From Burkholderia arboris (GTDB lineage Bacteria; Pseudomonadota; Gammaproteobacteria; Burkholderiales; Burkholderiaceae): a DNA stretch of 64,000 nucleotides. How positions within the stretch are numbered: the first letter of the stretch is position 1; each line of letters starts with the position of its first letter. Made by a program: the position numbers and the translations under genes. The stretch covers positions 1 to 64,000 of the forward strand of contig NZ_CABVPX010000016.1 of the NCBI RefSeq assembly GCF_902499125.1, written 5' to 3'. This document shows positions 48,582-56,907 of this stretch, in pieces. The notes beneath the pieces were generated by a model that saw only the letters and a program-made list of their open reading frames with translations, had not been told where the DNA came from and made no database searches.

Positions 48582-48989
48582 ATGAACTACCAGATTTCCA
48601 CGGACCCCGGCGCGAAGCTGCGCATCGACAAATGGCTATGGGCGGCCCGCTTCTTCAAGACGCGCTCGCTCGCGACCGATGCGGTCGACAAGGGGCACGT
48701 GAAGATCGGCGGCGCGGCGATCAAGCCGGCGAAGGACGTGCGGGTGGGCGACGAGGTGGAGATTGCGATCGACGGCATCGTCTGGCACATTGCCGTGCTG
48801 GGCGTGTGCGACGTGCGCGGGCCTGCGAGCGTCGCGCAGGCGCTTTACGCGGAAACGGAAGCAGGGCGGGCCGCGCGGCTCGCCGAACTGGAGCGGCGCC
48901 GCACGTATCGCGAGCCGGCGGCCGAACTGCACGGCCGGCCGACGAAGCGCGACCGGCGCATCATCGACAGATTTTCGGGTGGGCGCTGA
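48582..48989 (+). CDS. hslR: S4-domain RNA-binding protein, Hsp15 family
   Basis: Ribosome-associated heat-shock protein of the Hsp15 family, 135 residues, which in E. coli binds free 50S subunits carrying a stalled nascent chain. The S4 domain is at about residues 11-70 (LRIDKWLWAARFFKTRSLATDAVDKGHVKIGG...AKDVRVGDEVEI). The C-terminal half is basic (KRDRRIIDRF). The start is the ATG placed directly after the GGAGG in the REP-like hairpin. It lies 84 bases after hemH. Confidence 0.92.
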   Translation: MNYQISTDPGAKLRIDKWLWAARFFKTRSLATDAVDKGHVKIGGAAIKPAKDVRVGDEVEIAIDGIVWHIAVLGVCDVRGPASVAQALYAETEAGRAARLAELERRRTYREPAAELHGRPTKRDRRIIDRFSGGR

Positions 48990-49122
48990 ACATCTGGTCG
49001 AATGTCGCCCGCGCGCTGCCGTATTCGGTCGTGCGGTCGGTAACGGCTCCGGACAGGCAGATGGTGGTGGTGCCGGCAATGAGTACCAGCGCGACCACCG
49101 ATATCGCAAAGGTCAGTTTCAC
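48961..49122 (-). CDS. Small exported or membrane ORF (53 aa), antisense to hslR end
   Basis: A 53-codon frame with a GTG start preceded by GAGGGGAG about four bases away. The peptide begins MKLTFAISVVALVLIAGTTTICLSGAV, a clear signal-peptide or single-span segment, and continues TDRTTEYGSARATFDQMFSAHPKIC. It resembles a small secreted or membrane protein; no family is recognised. The last 29 bases overlap the 3' end of hslR on the opposite strand. The hydrophobic start plus a strong ribosome binding site give it moderate support. Confidence 0.5.
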   Translation of the reverse strand: MKLTFAISVVALVLIAGTTTICLSGAVTDRTTEYGSARATFDQMFSAHPKICR

Positions 49123-49477
49123 GGTACTCCCCTCGGGCTCAAGGGTGAAAACGGCGCCAGGTGGATGTCAGGCGGCGGTCAGCTAGGGGTAAACACGCTT
49201 TTCCGACGCTTGACTGGAGTGTAGTGCAGCGGGCCTGTGCCAAGCTAGTACTTGCCAGGTAAGCGTTGTTACAGCCGGTTTCGCCCGATCTGGTGGACTG
49301 TGCGGGCCACGCACCGCCGGGCGGCGCGGTTGTTTCGCGGCATTGGCGAATGCCGGCGAATAACCCTCTTGAAATCGCAGTTTTCGCCCTTATTTGCACC
49401 AACAATGTGCGGTTCCGCCGGGTATACGGTCCGGCGGTTGCCGATTTGGCTTCAACCTCTAATCGACTTTCAGCGAC
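49123..49477. other. Intergenic region upstream of grpE
   Basis: This 355-base gap lies between the divergent 53-residue ORF and grpE. It holds a predicted sigma-32 promoter for grpE near its right end; the rest shows no repeat, RNA gene or CIRCE element that I can recognise. Confidence 0.6.
49368..49395 (+). promoter_or_regulatory. Predicted sigma-32 (heat-shock) promoter of grpE
   Basis: CTTGAAA at 49368-49374, a 12-base spacer, then CCCTTATTT at 49387-49395, close to the sigma-32 pattern CTTGAAA-N11-16-CCCCATNT. It is about 80 bases before the grpE ATG. Confidence 0.65.
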
Positions 49478-50023
49478 ATGGAAAACACGCAAGAGAACCC
49501 GGCTACCCAATCGGCCGAAGACATCGGCAGCGAGAAGCAGGCGGCGCAAGGCGCCGCTCCCGCCGCCGAAGCAGCCGACGCGGCGCTCGCGGAGGCTCAA
49601 GCCAAGGTCGCCGAGCTGCAGGAGAGCTACCTGCGGGCGAAGGCCGAGACCGAGAACGTCCGCCGCCGCGCGCAGGACGACGTGTCGAAGGCGCACAAGT
49701 TCGCGATCGAGAGCTTCGCGGAACACCTGCTGCCGGTGCTGGACAGCCTGGAAGCGGCCGTCAGCGACACGTCCGGCGACATCGCGAAGGTCCGCGAAGG
49801 CGTCGAGCTGACGCTGCGCCAGCTGACGAGCGCGCTCGAGAAGGGCCGCGTCGTCGCGCTCAACCCGGTCGGCGAGAAGTTCGATCCGCATCAGCACCAG
49901 GCGATTTCGATGGTGCCGGCCGATCAGGAGCCGAACACCGTCGTCACCGTGCTGCAAAAGGGCTATACGATCGCCGACCGCGTGCTGCGTCCGGCGCTCG
50001 TCACCGTCGCCCAGCCGAAGTAA
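49478..50023 (+). CDS. grpE: Nucleotide exchange factor GrpE
   Basis: Releases ADP from DnaK; 181 residues. An acidic, Ala/Glu-rich N-terminal part (residues 1-45) is followed by a long helix for the dimer coiled coil ([30 protein letters not shown]) and the beta-wing domain ([52 protein letters not shown]). It heads the heat-shock group grpE, thioredoxin-like gene, dnaK, dnaJ, with a sigma-32-like promoter upstream. Confidence 0.97.
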   Translation: MENTQENPATQSAEDIGSEKQAAQGAAPAAEAADAALAEAQAKVAELQESYLRAKAETENVRRRAQDDVSKAHKFAIESFAEHLLPVLDSLEAAVSDTSGDIAKVREGVELTLRQLTSALEKGRVVALNPVGEKFDPHQHQAISMVPADQEPNTVVTVLQKGYTIADRVLRPALVTVAQPK

Positions 50024-50033
50024 GGCTGCCGGG

Positions 50034-50459
50034 ATGGTGCCCGCCGGCGTCGATCCGGCCGCGTTCGACGCGTTCGACATGCAGGCGCTCGACGCCGGCA
50101 CGTTCGACGCGGCCATCGGCGGCGCGGGCGACGCGCTGGCGGTGGTGTTCTTCTGGGGCGTCGACTGCTTCAACTGCGAGATCGCGAAGAAGGCGATGCT
50201 CGCCCAGCCCGACGCGATCCGCGCGCTGGATCTGAAGTGGTTCCATTGCAACGTGTACGAACACCATCAGCTGGGGCGCCGCTTCGGGCTGCACGGCGTG
50301 CCGACGTGGTTCTTCTTCCACCGCGGCAAGCGGCTGGGCCGCGCGACGGGCTGGCATGGCCTCGCGCAGTTCCAGGCGGCCGTGTCGGCGGCGCGGGCGA
50401 AGGTCGCGGCGGCGGCCGGCGATCCGCCGGGCGGCGATCCGCTGGCCGGCGGCGATTGA
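50034..50459 (+). CDS. Thioredoxin-family protein (CFNC active site)
   Basis: Thioredoxin-fold protein of 141 residues with no signal peptide, so cytosolic. The redox motif CFNC follows the usual hydrophobic strand (LAVVFFWGVDCFNCEIAKKAM). The cis-proline loop is GVPTWFFFHRGKRLGRATGWH. CFNC differs from the CGPC of thioredoxins, so its partner and redox potential may differ. The C-terminus is an Ala/Gly/Asp-rich tail (AAAAGDPPGGDPLAGGD). It starts only 10 bases after grpE and lies before dnaK, suggesting a thiol role tied to heat shock; that is inference. Confidence 0.85.
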   Translation: MVPAGVDPAAFDAFDMQALDAGTFDAAIGGAGDALAVVFFWGVDCFNCEIAKKAMLAQPDAIRALDLKWFHCNVYEHHQLGRRFGLHGVPTWFFFHRGKRLGRATGWHGLAQFQAAVSAARAKVAAAAGDPPGGDPLAGGD

Positions 50460-50490
50460 AAAAATTTAATATCCGCATCGCTCGTCGGGT

Positions 50491-50518
50491 CTTGAAAACG
50501 GACCGGACGGACGCATTT
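50491..50518 (+). promoter_or_regulatory. Predicted sigma-32 promoter of dnaK
   Basis: CTTGAAA at 50491-50497 and CGCATTT at 50512-50518 are separated by 14 bases, a sigma-32-like pair. It lies about 90 bases upstream of the dnaK ATG and after the thioredoxin-like gene, so dnaK can be expressed separately from grpE. Confidence 0.55.
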
Positions 50519-50606
50519 CGGGAACAGAGTTGAATTCTGGCGTGCGAAACCGCCCAAAAACGCGGGGTTTCGTGCAGCAAACAAGCATTTCTGGAGATTA
50601 GGAAAA

Positions 50607-52559
50607 ATGGGAAAGATCATCGGTATTGACCTCGGCACCACGAACTCGTGCGTCGCCATCATGGAAGGCAACCAGGTCAAGGTCATCGAGAACTCGGAAG
50701 GCACGCGCACCACGCCGTCGATCATCGCCTACATGGACGACAACGAAGTGCTCGTCGGCGCGCCGGCCAAGCGTCAGTCGGTGACCAACCCGAAGAACAC
50801 GCTGTTCGCCGTGAAGCGCCTGATCGGCCGCCGCTTCGAAGAGAAGGAAGTCCAGAAGGACATCGGCCTGATGCCGTACACCATCGTCAAGGCCGACAAC
50901 GGCGACGCATGGGTTGAAGCGCACGGCGAAAAGCTCGCGCCGCCGCAGGTTTCGGCGGAAGTGCTGCGCAAGATGAAGAAGACGGCCGAAGACTACCTCG
51001 GCGAGCCGGTCACGGAAGCCGTGATCACGGTGCCGGCGTACTTCAACGACAGCCAGCGCCAGGCGACCAAGGACGCCGGCCGCATCGCAGGCCTCGAAGT
51101 CAAGCGGATCATCAACGAGCCGACCGCAGCCGCGCTCGCGTTCGGTCTCGACAAGGTCGAGAAGGGCGATCGAAAGATCGCCGTGTATGACCTCGGCGGC
51201 GGCACGTTCGACGTGTCGATCATCGAGATCGCGGACGTCGACGGCGAAATGCAGTTCGAAGTGCTGTCGACCAACGGCGACACGTTCCTCGGCGGCGAAG
51301 ACTTCGACCAGCGCATCATCGATTACATCATCGGCGAGTTCAAGAAGGAGCAGGGCGTCGACCTGTCGAAGGACGTGCTCGCGCTGCAGCGCCTGAAGGA
51401 AGCCGCTGAAAAGGCGAAGATCGAGCTGTCGTCGAGCCAGCAGACCGAAATCAACCTGCCGTACATCACGGCGGACGCGTCGGGCCCGAAGCACTTGAAC
51501 CTGAAGATCACCCGCGCGAAGCTGGAAGCGCTGGTGGAAGACCTCGTCGAGCGCACGATCGAACCGTGCCGCATCGCGATCAAGGACGCAGGCGTCAAGG
51601 TGTCGGACATCGACGACGTGATCCTGGTCGGCGGCCAGACGCGCATGCCGAAGGTGCTGGAAAAGGTGAAGGAGTTCTTCGGCAAGGATCCGCGCCGTGA
51701 CGTGAACCCGGACGAAGCCGTCGCAGTCGGCGCGGCGATCCAGGGCCAGGTCCTGTCGGGCGACCGCAAGGACGTGCTGCTGCTCGACGTGACCCCGCTG
51801 TCGCTCGGTATCGAGACGCTCGGCGGCGTGATGACGAAGATGATCAGCAAGAACACGACGATCCCGACGAAGCACGCACAGGTGTACTCGACGGCCGACG
51901 ACAACCAGGGCGCCGTGACGATCAAGGTGTTCCAGGGCGAGCGCGAAATGGCAGCGGGCAACAAGCTGCTCGGCGAGTTCAACCTCGAAGGCATCCCGCC
52001 CGCACCGCGTGGCGTGCCGCAGATCGAAGTGACCTTCGACATCGACGCGAACGGCATCCTGCACGTCGGCGCGAAGGACAAGGCGACCGGCAAGGAAAAC
52101 AAGATCACGATCAAGGCGAACTCGGGCCTGTCCGAAGCTGAAATCGACCAGATGATCAAGGACGCGGAAGCGAACGCAGCGGAAGACCACAAGCTGCGCG
52201 AGCTGGCCGATTCGCGCAACCAGGGCGATGCACTGGTCCACAGCACGAAGAAGGCGCTGTCCGAGTACGGCGACAAGCTGGACGCGGGCGAGAAGGAAGC
52301 GATCGAAGCGTCGCTGAAGTCGCTCGAGGAAGTGCTGAAGGACACGTCGGCCGACAAGGCGGCGATCGACGCGAAGGTCGAGGAACTCGGCAAGGTGTCG
52401 CAGAAGCTCGGCGAGAAGATGTACGCCGACATGCAGGCCCAGCAGGCAGGTGCGGCTGGCGCGGCCGGTGCAGCGGAAGGCGCGGCCCACGCGGGTGGCG
52501 CACAGCAGGCTGCCGACGACGTCGTCGACGCCGAGTTCAAGGAAGTGAAGAAGGACTAA
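50607..52559 (+). CDS. dnaK: Molecular chaperone DnaK (Hsp70)
   Basis: ATP-driven chaperone of 650 residues. The ATPase domain (1-385) has [39 protein letters not shown] and [10 protein letters not shown]. The linker is [19 protein letters not shown], followed by the substrate-binding domain and a helical lid. The C-terminus ends in an Ala/Gly-rich stretch and [14 protein letters not shown]. The ATG follows GGAGATTAGGAAAA. Codon use is the most biased in the window, as expected for a highly expressed gene. Confidence 0.99.
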   Translation: MGKIIGIDLGTTNSCVAIMEGNQVKVIENSEGTRTTPSIIAYMDDNEVLVGAPAKRQSVTNPKNTLFAVKRLIGRRFEEKEVQKDIGLMPYTIVKADNGDAWVEAHGEKLAPPQVSAEVLRKMKKTAEDYLGEPVTEAVITVPAYFNDSQRQATKDAGRIAGLEVKRIINEPTAAALAFGLDKVEKGDRKIAVYDLGGGTFDVSIIEIADVDGEMQFEVLSTNGDTFLGGEDFDQRIIDYIIGEFKKEQGVDLSKDVLALQRLKEAAEKAKIELSSSQQTEINLPYITADASGPKHLNLKITRAKLEALVEDLVERTIEPCRIAIKDAGVKVSDIDDVILVGGQTRMPKVLEKVKEFFGKDPRRDVNPDEAVAVGAAIQGQVLSGDRKDVLLLDVTPLSLGIETLGGVMTKMISKNTTIPTKHAQVYSTADDNQGAVTIKVFQGEREMAAGNKLLGEFNLEGIPPAPRGVPQIEVTFDIDANGILHVGAKDKATGKENKITIKANSGLSEAEIDQMIKDAEANAAEDHKLRELADSRNQGDALVHSTKKALSEYGDKLDAGEKEAIEASLKSLEEVLKDTSADKAAIDAKVEELGKVSQKLGEKMYADMQAQQAGAAGAAGAAEGAAHAGGAQQAADDVVDAEFKEVKKD

Positions 52560-52824
52560 GCCGGGTTGCAATGGCACCGCACGCCGCGCGTGGAAACGCG
52601 CGCGGCGCGACTGACCAGCGGCTGAAAAGCGGTCTGTCTTTCCTTCCGGATGGCCGGATCGACTCCACGCCTGGCGGGCTTCGCGGCCCTCCGGGCACAT
52701 TTGTTTTTTGGCGGGTGCTGCGCGAGCCGTCCGCGGACGGCGCAGCGCCAGACGAGTCGAGAGACTTTACTGCAGGCGAAAGGAGCCGCCGCGTGCGCGA
52801 TGCGTGGCGGCACAGTGAATCGAT
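52560..52824 (+). other. dnaK-dnaJ intergenic region with two palindromes
   Basis: This 265-base gap has a 9-bp stem close to the dnaK stop (CGCCGCGCG at 52582-52590 with CGCGCGGCG at 52599-52607). Further on is a perfect 16-bp palindrome GCCGTCCGCGGACGGC (52726-52741) inside outer arms GCTGC/GCAGC (52717-52746). No T-run follows either, so these may control the dnaK:dnaJ ratio by RNA processing rather than by full termination. Confidence 0.6.
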
Positions 52825-53961
52825 ATGGCGAAACGGGATTACTACGAGGTTCTGGGCGTCGCGAAGAATGCGAGCGACGACGAAATCAAGAAGGCATATC
52901 GCAAGCTTGCGATGAAGTATCACCCTGACCGCAATCCGGACAACAAGGATGCGGAAGAGCATTTCAAAGAGGTGAAGGAAGCCTATGAAATGCTGTCGGA
53001 TGGTCAGAAGCGGGCCGCGTACGACCAGTACGGCCACGCGGGCGTCGATCCGAACATGGGCGGTGCGGGTGCACAGGGCTTCGGCGGCTTCGCGGATGCG
53101 TTCGGCGACATCTTCGGCGACATCTTCGGTCAGGCTGCGGGCGGCGCCGCGCGCGGCGGCCGTGGCGGCCCGCAGGTGTACCGCGGCGCCGACCTGCGCT
53201 ACAGCATGGAAATCACGCTCGAGCAAGCTGCGCACGGCTACGACACGCAGATCCGCGTGCCGAGCTGGGTATCGTGCGAGGTGTGCCACGGGTCGGGCGC
53301 GAAGCCCGGCACGAAGCCGGAAACCTGCCCGACCTGTCATGGCCAGGGCACGGTGCGCATGTCGCAGGGCTTCTTCAGCATCCAGCAGACCTGCCCGAAG
53401 TGTCATGGCACGGGCACCTACATTCCCGAGCCGTGCGTGCATTGCCACGGGTCGGGCAAGGTGAAGGAAACCAAGACGCTCGAAGTGAAGATCCCGGCCG
53501 GGATCGACGACGGGATGCGGATCCGCTCGGCCGGCAACGGCGAGCCGGGCATCAACGGCGGGCCGCCGGGCGACCTGTACGTCGAGATCCACATCAAGCC
53601 GCACTCGGTGTTCGAGCGCGACGGCGACGATCTTCACTGCCAGATGCCGATCCCGTTCACGACCGCCGCGCTCGGCGGCGAGATCGAAGTGCCGACGCTG
53701 GCCGGCCGTGCATCGTTCCCGGTGCCGGAAGGCACGCAGTCGGGCAAGACGTTCCGCCTGCGCGGCAAGGGCATCAAGGGGCTGCGTTCGAGCATCGCGG
53801 GCGATCTGTACGTGCACGTGCAGGTCGAGACGCCCGTGAAACTGACCGACAACCAGCGCGACCTGCTCAAGCAGTTCGAGAAATCGCTGGCCGAGGGCGG
53901 CGCGCGTCACAGCCCGCAGAGCAAGAGCTGGTTTGACCGTGTGAAGAGCTTCTTCGAGTAA
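52825..53961 (+). CDS. dnaJ: Co-chaperone DnaJ (Hsp40)
   Basis: Type I J-protein of 378 residues that delivers clients to DnaK and stimulates its ATPase. The J-domain has HPD at residues 33-35. It is followed by a Gly/Phe-rich linker ([19 protein letters not shown]) and the zinc region with four CxxCxGxG repeats ([32 protein letters not shown]). The C-terminal substrate domains come last. It is three bases from the pabBC start, so the folate gene is probably in the same transcript. Confidence 0.98.
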   Translation: MAKRDYYEVLGVAKNASDDEIKKAYRKLAMKYHPDRNPDNKDAEEHFKEVKEAYEMLSDGQKRAAYDQYGHAGVDPNMGGAGAQGFGGFADAFGDIFGDIFGQAAGGAARGGRGGPQVYRGADLRYSMEITLEQAAHGYDTQIRVPSWVSCEVCHGSGAKPGTKPETCPTCHGQGTVRMSQGFFSIQQTCPKCHGTGTYIPEPCVHCHGSGKVKETKTLEVKIPAGIDDGMRIRSAGNGEPGINGGPPGDLYVEIHIKPHSVFERDGDDLHCQMPIPFTTAALGGEIEVPTLAGRASFPVPEGTQSGKTFRLRGKGIKGLRSSIAGDLYVHVQVETPVKLTDNQRDLLKQFEKSLAEGGARHSPQSKSWFDRVKSFFE

Positions 53962-53964
53962 AGC

Positions 53965-55917
53965 ATGACTGAAGGCAACGAGAGCGCGTCGTTCGCGCTC
54001 TTGGACGATTGCGACTCGACCGCGTCCGCGCGGTCGAGTCGTTTGTATTCGGGCTTCGTGCACGAACGCGTGTGCACGGACCCGGCGCAGCTCGACGAAA
54101 TCGATGCGGCGGTCGCGCAGGACCTGCGCGACGGGCTGCACGCGGTCGTCGTCGGCGATTACGAATTCGGACGCAACCTGCAACGAGCGCAGCCGGGCCA
54201 TGCCCCGCTGCGCTTTTTGCTGTATGCGCATTGCGAGCGCCTGTCGCGCGACGAAGTCGACGCGTGGCTTGCGCAGCAGGACGGCGGCGGCGCGCCGTCG
54301 ATCGCGGGTGTCGCGCATGTCGCGAAAAGTGTATCGCGCGACGCGTTCGACGCGGCGATCGCCGCGGTGCACGACGCGTTGCGCGCGGGCGATTCGTACC
54401 AGGTCAACTACACGTACCGGCTGAATTTCGACGTATTCGGCACGCCGCTCGCGCTGTACCGGCGGCTGCGCGCGCGCCAGCCCGTGCGGTACGGCGCGCT
54501 GATCGCGCTGCCCGGCGGCGCGTGGGTCGTGTCGTGTTCGCCGGAACTGTTCGTCGAGAAGCACGGCGACGTGCTGCGCGCGCGGCCGATGAAGGGCACC
54601 GCGCCGCGGTCGGCCGATCCGCGCGACGACGCGGCAGCTGCCGCGTTCCTCGCGAACGATCCGAAGAACCGCGCGGAAAACGTGATGATCGTCGACCTGC
54701 TGCGCAACGACGTGTCGCGGATCGCGCGAACCGGCACCGTCAAGGTGCCGGCGCTGTTCTCCGTCGAACCGTATGCGTCGGTGTGGCAGATGACGTCGAC
54801 GGTCGAGGCCGGCTGGCGCGATGGCACGACGTTCGCGCAGATGCTGCGCGCGCTGTTTCCATGTGGGTCGATCACGGGCGCGCCGAAGTACAAGACGATG
54901 CAGCTGATCGATGCGATCGAGTCGACGCCGCGCGGGCTTTATACGGGCGCGATCGGCTGGCTCGACGCCGTGAAGCAAGGCGCCGATTCCGACGCGACGG
55001 GTGATCGCCTGGCCGGTTGTGGCGACTTCTGCCTGTCGGTCGCGATCCGCACGTTGACGCTCGATGCTGCGGGCGACGGTGCTGACCGCGAAGGTGCGAC
55101 CGGTGCCGGCGCCGAAGCACGCAATCCGGCAACGCCAATCACCGGTCGGCGCCGCGGCTCGATGGGTGTCGGCGCGGGCATCGTGCTCGACAGCGTCGCG
55201 GCCGACGAATATGCGGAGTGCGAATTGAAGGCACGATTCCTGACGGACGCCGATCCCGGCTTCCAGCTGTTCGAAACGACGGCCGCCACGCGTGCGGACG
55301 GTATTCGCCATCTCGACCGCCATCTCGCCCGGCTGCAGCGCAGCGCGGATGCGTTCGGCTTCCGCTTCGACGCCGACGCGTTGCGCCGCGAGATCGACGC
55401 GCGCTGCGCGGCGCTCGACGGCGGCGATGCTTACCGGATGAAGCTCGCGCTCGCGAAGGACGGCACGGTCGAAATCGTCGCGGCGGCGCTCAAGGCGTTG
55501 CCGGCAGGGCCGGTCGGCGTGATGCTGGCGTCCGCGCACGGTTTCGCACCGACCCGCGCGAGCGATGCGCTGCTGCTGCACAAGACCACGCGCCGCGCCG
55601 AATATGACCGCGCGTGGCAGGCGGCGGAAGCGCTGGGCGGCTTCGACATGCTGTTCGTCAACGAGCGCGGCGAGGTGACGGAAGGCGGGCGCTCGAACCT
55701 GTTCGTGAAGCTCGACGGCCAGTGGGTGACGCCGCCCCTCGCGTCCGGCGTGCTGCCAGGCGTGATGCGCGGCGTGCTGCTCGACGATCCGACACTAGGC
55801 GCAAAAGAGCGCGCGCTGATGCTCGATGATGTGCTGAACGCGGATGAGTTGATGATCTGCAATGCGTTGCGCGGGCCGATTGCAGCGCGGCTGATTCACG
55901 GCTGCGCACCGGCCTGA
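53965..55917 (+). CDS. pabB: Fused aminodeoxychorismate synthase component I / aminodeoxychorismate lyase
   Basis: One 650-residue protein joins PabB and PabC, giving 4-aminobenzoate for folate from chorismate. The PabB part (about 1-420) has YQVNYTYRL, RARPMKGTAPR (Lys of the PIKGT motif), NRAENVMIVDLLRND, GSITGAPKYKTMQLIDAIE and GVGAGIVLDS. A 30-residue Ala/Gly/Arg-rich insertion (after SVAIRTLTL) interrupts the last part. The PabC part (about 430-650) is a class IV PLP fold with FQLFETTAA, YRMKLALAKDG and TEGGRSNLFVKLDG. The glutaminase PabA is not in the window. It starts three bases after dnaJ and ends seven bases from the opposing STY0300-type gene. Confidence 0.93.
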   Translation: MTEGNESASFALLDDCDSTASARSSRLYSGFVHERVCTDPAQLDEIDAAVAQDLRDGLHAVVVGDYEFGRNLQRAQPGHAPLRFLLYAHCERLSRDEVDAWLAQQDGGGAPSIAGVAHVAKSVSRDAFDAAIAAVHDALRAGDSYQVNYTYRLNFDVFGTPLALYRRLRARQPVRYGALIALPGGAWVVSCSPELFVEKHGDVLRARPMKGTAPRSADPRDDAAAAAFLANDPKNRAENVMIVDLLRNDVSRIARTGTVKVPALFSVEPYASVWQMTSTVEAGWRDGTTFAQMLRALFPCGSITGAPKYKTMQLIDAIESTPRGLYTGAIGWLDAVKQGADSDATGDRLAGCGDFCLSVAIRTLTLDAAGDGADREGATGAGAEARNPATPITGRRRGSMGVGAGIVLDSVAADEYAECELKARFLTDADPGFQLFETTAATRADGIRHLDRHLARLQRSADAFGFRFDADALRREIDARCAALDGGDAYRMKLALAKDGTVEIVAAALKALPAGPVGVMLASAHGFAPTRASDALLLHKTTRRAEYDRAWQAAEALGGFDMLFVNERGEVTEGGRSNLFVKLDGQWVTPPLASGVLPGVMRGVLLDDPTLGAKERALMLDDVLNADELMICNALRGPIAARLIHGCAPA

Positions 55918-55924
55918 ACGCGGA

Positions 55925-56374
55925 TTACCTTTGCGGCGTACATTGCCAGCTTTGTACGATGGCGTGCCCACTTTTGTAGCGTGCGATGCAAGTCTGTGCC
56001 TGTTTGCCCAGTGGCCGTGCGATTACGACGCTCGTATTGCCGTAGTCGCACGAAACCCAGTAGTCTTCACGGTTTTCGGCAAGCGACCAGATATGAATGT
56101 CGCTTTTTGACTCGGAACGCGAGCGGTTCGGCCGCAACGACATCATCCGATCCGGCGGCCCTGACCAGAAGGTGACGCTGGCAAGTGGATAGGTGTTTTG
56201 CGTGTCGAAGTTTTTCCAGCCATCGGGTGGTTGACCATCGAGTTGCTGGGTAACGGCAATGCGTGTGGGGCAATCCGTGCTTGCCGCGAACGCGGGTAAC
56301 GCGGCGAGCGGACTGCATGCGAGCGCGGCGATGGTGAGCAGCCGATTCGGTGTTGGGCGGATGAACATCGTCAT
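55925..56374 (-). CDS. Exported STY0300-type protein, candidate immunity protein
   Basis: A 149-residue protein with a signal peptide (cleavage after ALPAFA) and a mature part of about 118 residues carrying four Cys residues (TDCPTR, VSCDYG, QTCIAR, WQCTP), which could form two disulfides in the periplasm. It resembles proteins annotated as the STY0300 family, whose function is not established. The first ATG overlaps the stop of the upstream gene as ATGA; an ATG two codons later is also possible. GC content is about 55 percent, far below the flanks. The pairing with a Cys/His protein lacking a signal peptide suggests periplasmic immunity to a cell-wall amidase; that is inference. Confidence 0.75.
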   Translation of the reverse strand: MTMFIRPTPNRLLTIAALACSPLAALPAFAASTDCPTRIAVTQQLDGQPPDGWKNFDTQNTYPLASVTFWSGPPDRMMSLRPNRSRSESKSDIHIWSLAENREDYWVSCDYGNTSVVIARPLGKQAQTCIARYKSGHAIVQSWQCTPQR

Positions 56375-56751
56375 TTCACGACCGAAAATGCATCGGCGTT
56401 ATTGCTCGGATCGATGTAACGGCCGTTTTTGTCCTTGCCTTTGAACGGAATGCCTCTTCTCTGAATTGCCTTGAGTGAACGCCATTGTTCAACGACGTGG
56501 ATACCTCGGACATCCTGGCCTAGATAGAACGCTGCATGATTGCCGTGTGGTCGGCTTGGGTAGCGATCGTTCTCGAACGTTGCAATGACGGTTCCAACGC
56601 GGAGACTCTGATCGCCGCTTGCTTTTTTCTCCGGGCGCCAGATGGCGGTGGGGCCGACGGAAGCGTAAATTTTGACCGGCGCGACGCATTCTCCGTCGCC
56701 TGCGAGCTTTTGCCCGACGAGTTCAGTCGCCTTCTCATACACGTGAGCCAT
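56371..56751 (-). CDS. BPSL0067-type small protein, candidate peptidoglycan amidase effector
   Basis: A 126-residue protein without a signal peptide. Its only Cys is Cys22 in GDGECVAPVKIYA, at the start of a helix. His69 and His72 follow in RPHGNHAAFYLG, the Cys-then-His order of NlpC/P60-like peptidases. The pattern matches proteins annotated as the BPSL0067 family. I recall type VI secretion amidases (Tae2 group, from the neighbouring locus in B. thailandensis) as relatives, but could not verify this. The start has GAAGGAG eight bases upstream. The gene is low in GC and translationally coupled to the exported downstream protein. No secretion genes are nearby, so it would be an orphan effector. 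Confidence 0.75.
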   Translation of the reverse strand: MAHVYEKATELVGQKLAGDGECVAPVKIYASVGPTAIWRPEKKASGDQSLRVGTVIATFENDRYPSRPHGNHAAFYLGQDVRGIHVVEQWRSLKAIQRRGIPFKGKDKNGRYIDPSNNADAFSVVK

Positions 56752-56907
56752 CTTTGTCGCTCCTTCGATTGACGAAGGCTGGATGGTTTCAGCGACGAAG
56801 GCGAGCAGAAATAGGACGAGTTAGAAAGTATGTGCTGTCCATCGGGGCAGTGCGAATAGCGGTGTGCCGCAGCTTGCCGCCAGCGCGCCACGGCACTGTC
56901 GCCCGGA

